From assembly GCF_042453785.1 (NCBI RefSeq), contig NC_091671.1:9990001-10054000 (forward strand): 64,000 nt of DNA, given 5' to 3'. Of this stretch, positions 58,734 to 64,000 are shown piece after piece (position 1 is the stretch's first letter; each line of letters starts with the position of its first letter). This DNA comes from Malus domestica. Lineage: Eukaryota; Streptophyta; Magnoliopsida; Rosales; Rosaceae. The position numbers and the translations under genes are program-made. The notes beneath the pieces were generated by a model that made no database searches, had not been told where the DNA came from, and saw nothing but the letters and a program-made list of their open reading frames with translations.

Positions 58734-59883
58734 ATGAAAATGGTGCAAGATCAAGAACAGATCAGAAAGGGGCCATGGACTGAGCAAGAGGACTTCCAGT
58801 TGGTGTGCTTTGTGGGCCTGTTTGGAGACAGGCGATGGGATTTCATAGCCAAAGTTTCAGGTTTGAAGGTGGAGGGAGACAAATAATAGGTATGGTAATC
58901 TGGAGATGGTCAGCTTTTGCAAGGAGCTACCATTTAACCAACATATATGGTGGTTTTGTTACTTGTAGGTTTGAACAGAACAGGTAAGAGTTGCAGGTTA
59001 AGATGGGTTAACTACTTGCACCCTGACCTCAAAAGAGGAAAGATGACTCCTCAAGAAGAGCGCCTAGTTCTTGAGCTTCACTCCAAATGGGGAAATAGGT
59101 TTGACCTAAAAAAAGCATCTCAATTGTTAATTCATGTTTTAAGTCATTTGTTTTGTATTATCTAACATTTGAATGGTAAGACTTTAATATGATATGTTGG
59201 TAGACTGTAAATTAGACCAATAAAATCATTTTTAATATATAAGATTTTGATTTATAGTCTGATAACATAAAAAAAAAAATCGGAATATTTGTCAGACATC
59301 CTAAATTTCAATTATTTTGAATTTTATTTTACTTGATATGGAATGAAAAATTTCTTGCAGATGGTCCAGAATTGCTAGAAAATTACCTGGGAGGACAGAC
59401 AATGAGATCAAGAACTACTGGAGGACTCATATGAGGAAGAAGGCACAAGAGAAAAAGAGGGCCATGTCTCCCTCATCATCTTCTTCCAATTGTTCCTCCT
59501 CATCAAACATCACCACAACTGAAGGAGGAGAAAGCTTTTATGACACCGGGGGAAAGAAACCCAAGGCTTCATCAGGAGGAAAGAAAACTGGAGGAGGAGA
59601 CGAAGTGAAAGAAGACGAGAAAAGGGAGCAAAGGGAGTACTCACTCGATGATATATGGAAGGACATCAATCTGCCAGAAGTGAGCAGTATTGTACCAGTT
59701 TATGATGGCAACCTTTCTTCTTGTCCTCTAATGGCTTCTCCGACGCCATGGGAATACTTTTCCGACTCGCTTTGGAAAATGGATTTAGAAGAAGAGAGTA
59801 AGAATATGTTTCTTCCTACACCAAGTGGTGATCACCAATTTCTGTCATGCTATGAATATGGAAAAGCATCTCTAACTGGCTAA
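58734..59883 (+). CDS. R2R3-MYB factor, MYB48/MYB59-like
   Basis: Three exons: 58734-58860, 58969-59098 and 59361-59883, GT...AG introns of 108 and 262 bp, phases 1 and 2; 259 residues. R2 (about 11-60: [31 protein letters not shown], then [12 protein letters not shown]) and R3 (about 64-110: [20 protein letters not shown] then [19 protein letters not shown]) are complete. The [12 protein letters not shown] linker, Ser-run, [10 protein letters not shown] motif and acidic C-terminus match Arabidopsis MYB59/MYB48. The start follows MYB59, which begins MKLVQ (here MKMVQ). These are nuclear factors linked to ion transport and root growth, with conserved alternative splicing of intron 1. Here intron 1 has no stop until TAG at the acceptor region, so retention is plausible. 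Intron 2 is T-rich. Confidence 0.93.
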
Positions 59884-60748
59884 CGATGATTACGATCTTC
59901 TTTTCTAAGATTGGTTCATATATGTGAAATAGTGTTAAATTAAGGAAAGCTTCTAACCTGTATAATAACATGGGTCTGATCTGCTGCACCAGCCAGCCAT
60001 CAGCTGCAGATCACTTTGTTTATGCATTGCTGTAGTTCCTATGCTCTCTTTGTCTTGTGTGTTTTTTCAATTTCCAGTGAGGATTGAGGAAAGAGAGAAC
60101 TTCAAAGCTTGCTATCATGTTGGTATGGCATGTTCGTGAAAGTATAGTGTATATGTTTTTAAGGTTTAATTTTGAATCAAATTGGTGTGGTCTACCACCT
60201 TTAAATGTTTCTTTCTTGATTTAGCCCTTATTTATATGTTATTATCGAAACTATATGTAAGTTCTTCCGGAAATAAGGAACGGAAAGTATGCAGACATAA
60301 AATTTGTCGTTGAAATTGTTCTGACGAAGAAGTTCTAAATACCAAAGTTTTCAGCAATTTCACTCCAATCAAGTGTTTGGTAAATTGGAAATGATACTAG
60401 ATTATCAGGGCAACAGAAACCATAAAAAAACAAGTTTGTGCACTTAATTAATATCCAAATACTTATATTTACACTCAAATTAAAATAATTGAACCATACA
60501 TTTATAAAGAATTTTGAATTATGAGCATAAGAACCTTCAGGAAACGAACAAGGTTCTTCTATTCTAGCTTTCCCAGATACCGTTTTGCTTTTACTTTTCC
60601 TTGAAAATAAAAAGCTACAACTTTTTCTGCAACAAGAAAAGTAGATAAATTCTGGGTATTATGAATGAATTATTTACTAATTAACTGGTTGAAAACTAAG
60701 GATTAGCACGTGAACAAAGTGGGGATGAAATGATTTAATTGGGACATC
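59884..60748. other. 3' flank of the MYB gene
   Basis: 3' UTR and AT-rich spacer; nothing else recognised. Confidence 0.4.
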
Positions 60749-60759
60749 AATTTATAAAA

Positions 60760-60912
60760 GGAAAACTAATGAAAAAGGTTTGAAAACTTTGAATTTTAAT
60801 GTAAAGGACAAAATAAAGGGTAAAGTGAATAGTACCAGGATTGACTTTTTAGTGTAAAAATGTGGTTTTTCGTTAAAGTGAACAGTACCGGGTGCTTTTC
60901 GTTAAAGTTCCC
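60760..60912 (+). mobile_element. 150-bp dispersed element, copy 3, with target duplication
   Basis: GGAAAACTAATGAAAAAGG to TTTTCGTTAAAGTTCCC. AATTTATAAAA occurs on both sides (60749-60759 and 60913-60923), an 11-bp duplication (15 bp if the shared C and GGA are counted). No ORF. Weak inverted ends (GGAAAACTAATGAAAA / GGGAACTTTAACGAAAA) favour a MITE. Confidence 0.8.
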
Positions 60913-60923
60913 AATTTATAAAA

Positions 60924-61443
60924 GGACCCAGCATGGAGAAAAACTCCTTTTGAGGAGTGTGGTCCAGGTGCTCTTATTATAAATCCTTTTGCTAATTAAA
61001 CTAGCTAGTACTTTAGTGGTTATATGTCCAAATCCATTTTCTATAAACTTTGTTTAATTATTCATAGAGTAGTGGTCCATTTAGAACTGCACAAACATAT
61101 TCTCCAGTAGCATCACCTTGCCATGCGCAAAACCATTTAATATTTCATTTCCTGATGAAAACAAACTCAGAAAGCACTTAGATATATAGAGATCTCCTAG
61201 TTAATTAATGATCATGGAAATTCACCTCAAATCTTTCCAAGAACACAGTTGGGATTTCTTTACTTTCTTTTTCTTTTTGGAATATAAATCTATAGGCAAA
61301 AGGCAAAATCAAACCAAGAACAAAAGGCAAAATCGATTTATTAATCATTTATACATTACAAACTAATGGTAAAGATCAAACAAAACAAAGAAAGGTATAA
61401 AGAAAGTCTGCCCGGAAAAAAAAAAATTCTAACAATGAGGTAG
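60924..61443. other. Intergenic, no feature seen
   Basis: No gene or bounded repeat. Confidence 0.4.
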
Positions 61444-61828
61444 GAGTTAGGATTGGAGATCAAGAAGTACCAAGAGTGAACGTTTTCGTTATCTTGGATC
61501 TATCTTGCAAAATAACAGAGAATTATATAGAGATCTCAGCCACAAAATACAAGGTGGATGGATGAAGTGGAAGAGTGCATCAGATATGTTGTGCGATCGT
61601 CGTATACTACTAAAGCTGAAGGGAAATTTTATAGGATGACAATAAGGCCAACGATGTTTTATGCACGGAATGTTGGGAGGTCAAAAAGCAACACGTGCAA
61701 AAAAATGAGAGTAGCCAGAATGATAATGCTTTGTTGGATGTGTGGGCACAGGAGAAATGATAAGATGAAGAACAATAATATATGAGGTAAAGTAGGTGTG
61801 GCCACTATTAAAGATAAGATGAGAGAAA
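61444..61828 (+). pseudogene. LINE reverse-transcriptase C-terminal fragment
   Basis: Reads SERFRYLGSILQNNRELYRD and HKIQGGWMKWKSASD in one frame, then after a shift GKFYRMTIRPTM and RMIMLCWMCGHRRNDK, then GKVGVATIKDKMRE. This is the end of the ORF2 protein of plant non-LTR retrotransposons (typical RYLGSI and WMCGHTR..K words). The 5' part is missing and at least one frameshift is present. It is cut at 61829 by the LTR, just before the usual RWFGHV motif. Confidence 0.8.
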
Positions 61829-62097
61829 TGTTAAGGGTACAAGTCAGCAAAACAGTTAGTAATACAGTTAGTAAGGTTGTTAGTATTTGGTTAAAGTAGT
61901 TAGGATTTCTCTTATAAAAACAGTATGTGTAATCTGCATTTAGTTAGTTAATACAAATCATATTTCTCTTTCTAAACTCTCTCTCTCTCTCTCTCTCTCT
62001 AAAACTTTATGTGTTCATCCTTATGTAATCATCATTTCTTCTTGATTTTCCCTTCAATTCTCAAACATTGCAATGTAGTTAACATGGTATCAGAGCC
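61829..62097 (+). mobile_element. Copia-type LTR with primer-binding site
   Basis: A 256-bp LTR (61829-62084) starts TGTTAAGGGTACAAG and ends TTAACA, with a TATA box (CTTATAAAAACAG, 61912 on) and a (CT)n tract at 61975-62001 in its transcribed part. It is followed directly by TGGTATCAGAGCC (62085-62097), the initiator tRNA-Met primer site. No gag-pol reading frame follows and I see no 3' LTR, so this is the left end of a truncated or gene-carrying element. Confidence 0.8.
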
Positions 62098-63166
62098 ACC
62101 AAGCTCACGCCATGGATTCTGGTGGTTCCGCTTTTTTATTAGATTTCATCTTCTAGTTGTATTTTCTCTTCAGATTTTCTTTAGAAATTCCTTTAAGTTC
62201 TTCGGTGCTTCCGCGATCATCCTGTAACTTCTAGGTTGATTTTCTGTTCTTGAATTCGGGAATTTTTTAGATTTTCATCAAGTTCTTCACCTCGAAAGAA
62301 GATGGAATGTCAAATAAATGTCAATGCTTTGGGAGGAAGACGACGACCATTGTTCCTTCACCACCGCCGACCTCACCACAATCGAGCACTGTCTCTGGGT
62401 CGTCATGCCTTTCATGACCTTCGGCTATCTGTAATTCGTAAAAATCACCCCATCTGCTTTTGATCTGGGGTTGTTGTTGCTATATTCCATAGTTCTGTAC
62501 CTAATGGTCTGCAATCTTTCTATGCGAAGGTCACTGCATTGGAGCACTTATTGGCTTATAATGCTTATGGTCATCAATTTATGGTGCGTTTTCTTCAGCG
62601 TTTTCGATATTGTCTGCGAATTTGATTTGTGCTTTGCTCTCTGGTGTGGAAGAAAGTTTAGACCTTTATGTAGTCCAAGTGTTTGTCGAAATGTCCACCT
62701 TAGAATTTTCATGTGAAGGTTAAGTTTTTCAGCCACTTCTTCTGAATTTCTTACGATGAATGTTTTTTAGTATTCTGTAAATCAATTAGTTTGCTGTTGT
62801 GGGCATGAAGTCATTCAGTTGATATGTTGAGTATTAAAGAGCTCATAGCCATCTTTCTTGTTAATCTTTTATGGGTTCTTGCAATTGTTTGTGATATTTG
62901 CTTTCAAGATTCTTCATTGTGTCAAGATCAATGTTTATGATATTTGGGATATTTGGATTCAAGAATATTCGTCATTGCTGGATTGTAAAATTTGTATGGT
63001 AGTGTCCAGTTTTTTCTACGCTTCACTGATATTCTGCAAGTTTGTTGGGTTTGATCTTTCTGTAACTCTTGATATATTTGGAGAAATGGGTGTGAATTCT
63101 TGCATTCTTGCATGTACAATTTTGTGGTTGTTTAAATTATTATTTTGTGCCAAAATGAGAAGTTTA
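62098..63166. other. Interior of the LTR element, unknown sequence
   Basis: No gag. ATGGATTCTGGTGG after the primer site could be a leader start but stops after about 15 codons. 62304-62430 reads EEDDDHCSFTTADLTTIEH and CLWVVMPFMTF in one frame, an open piece that may be captured coding sequence; I do not recognise it. Confidence 0.4.
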
Positions 63167-63440
63167 ATGTCTGCGAAGATTGTCCAAAGTGCTTTTCCTT
63201 TCACAACTAAGGAGTCATTTGTGAAAAATGTCTTGCAAAAGAAGAAAATTGCAATGGATGAGTTTCTGATGTCAGAAAATTTGACTTTACGACCTGGAGT
63301 TGAAGAGTTTATTGATGATGCATACAAGGAAGGAGTACCTATTGTCGTACAAACAACCCATAATAAAAGTGGGAATTAAATTGCCAGATCAATTGTTGAA
63401 AAGCTTGGCGAGGAAAAAGTTTCAAAGCTAAAAATGAATC
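63167..63440 (+). pseudogene. Fragment of a plant HAD-family (CbbY-like) hydrolase
   Basis: Reads MSAKIVQSAFPFTTKESFVK, then EFLMSENLTLRPGVEEFID, DAYKEGVPIVVQTTHNKSGN, a TAA (63377-63379), then IARSIVEKLGEEKVSKLKM in the same frame. This matches the cap and motif-II region of chloroplast-type CbbY-like haloacid dehalogenases (the RPGVE.FIDDAY.EG(I/V)P(V/I)V.LT pattern). The catalytic N-terminal DxD motif and the C-terminus are absent. I see no intron in about 270 bp, which would fit an RNA-level capture, but I do not know the donor's exon map. It lies between the Copia LTR and the second Cassandra element. Substrate of this subfamily is phosphorylated sugars; this piece cannot act. Confidence 0.75.
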
Positions 63441-63565
63441 TTATTAAGGAGTTTGTACAGTATATTTCCTTTCACAACTTATAATGTTGAGTCTAACCAA
63501 CTCAGTTGTTAGCATGAATCTACAGTAAGTCCAGTTATACGATGAAGTTTGAAGAAGTTGTACAC

Positions 63566-64000
63566 ACTCGCTTAACTTCGGAGTTCCGATGGAACCCGAA
63601 GCCAGTGAGCTCCCAAAAGGCCTCGTGCTAGGTAGGGATGAGAATATACATATAAGGATCACTCCCATGGGTGATGTGGGATCTTAAAATCCACCCCCTT
63701 AGGGGCCCGACGTCCTCGTCGGCACACCACAGCCAGGGTTAGGCTCTGATACCAAATTGTCACATCTCGGCCTAGAGTCTACCATATCCCAGGCCCGCTC
63801 CACCGCCGTAGCACGATATTGTCCGTTTTGGGCCCTAACCACGCATTCACAGTTTTGTTTCTGAGAACTCACACGAGACCTTTCCAGTGGTTCACCCATC
63901 ATGGGAGTGCTCTCGTGTGCTACTCGCTTAACTTCCGAGTTCCGATGAACTCCGAAGCCAGTGAGCTCCCAAAAGGCCTCGTGCTAGGTAGGGATGGGAA
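63566..64000 (-). mobile_element. Second Cassandra TRIM, cut by the window edge
   Basis: On minus orientation: a 5' LTR from beyond 64000 to 63758 (ending ATGTGACA), primer site TGGTATCAGAGCC at 63754-63742, a core to 63689, and a 3' LTR 63688-63566 that stops after the 5S-like AACTCCGAAGTTAAGCGAGT. The first two bases of the 3' LTR are changed (TT for TG). The 3' LTR is truncated within its 5S-like part at 63566. Confidence 0.88.

Noticed and set aside
1..64000. CRISPR arrays, operons or phage-type modules
   Set aside because: Repeats are dispersed or tandem transposon parts without spacers, and gene structure is eukaryotic throughout.

Overview
This is nuclear DNA from a flowering plant (eudicot). 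The signs are GT-AG introns of 87 to about 2,080 bp, AT-rich intergenic space packed with small transposons, TATA boxes, and plant-only protein families (ZAT zinc finger, plant defensin, MBD7-type methyl-CpG-binding protein, ALP1-like protein, SOSEKI, R2R3-MYB). A Rosaceae genome, probably Maleae (apple or pear group), is my best guess. It rests on recall of similar repeats (Cassandra TRIM with 5S-like LTRs, a short tRNA-like SINE family, a 150-bp dispersed element), not on a search.

Six genes look intact. They are a C1-2i zinc-finger repressor (6098-6613, minus), a defensin (15673-16021, plus), a two-MBD MBD7-like gene (22431-25560, plus), a domesticated PIF/Harbinger transposase of the ALP1 type (25958-29227, minus), a SOSEKI polarity gene (33773-37136, minus) and an R2R3-MYB of the MYB48/MYB59 type (58734-59883, plus). 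MBD7-like and ALP1-like genes are convergent neighbours; both families work on chromatin silencing in Arabidopsis. All exon borders given were placed by eye from reading frame, splice dinucleotides and phase.

The rest is mostly mobile DNA and broken genes. Region by region: 1-5000 holds a complete PIF/Harbinger element with two dead genes and a G-box-bearing subterminal repeat; 5100-5715 is a Cassandra TRIM; 7333-8946 is a long-inverted-repeat element carrying a captured adenine-nucleotide-carrier exon; 8950-14250 is gene-poor, with MITEs and a TTAGGG-type interstitial array; 15600-18610 is a defensin pair with one dead copy; 18839-21100 is a transposon abutting the remains of a second MBD7-like gene; 22400-29230 and 33770-37140 hold the chromatin pair and SOSEKI; 37140-58500 contains no intact gene I can support, only non-autonomous elements, SINEs, a dead RING-H2 gene and AT-rich repeats; 58730-59890 is the MYB; 61440-64000 is a stack of a LINE fragment, a Copia-type LTR, a haloacid-dehalogenase gene fragment and a second Cassandra cut by the window edge.

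I see no operon, CRISPR array, viral gene or bacterial-type system. The most interesting signals are the chromatin gene pair with the catalytic glutamate of the ALP1-like protein replaced, the captured exon with its hairpin, the TTAGGG-like tract, the phased CACGTG repeat in the PIF element, and several insertions whose exact target duplications can be read.
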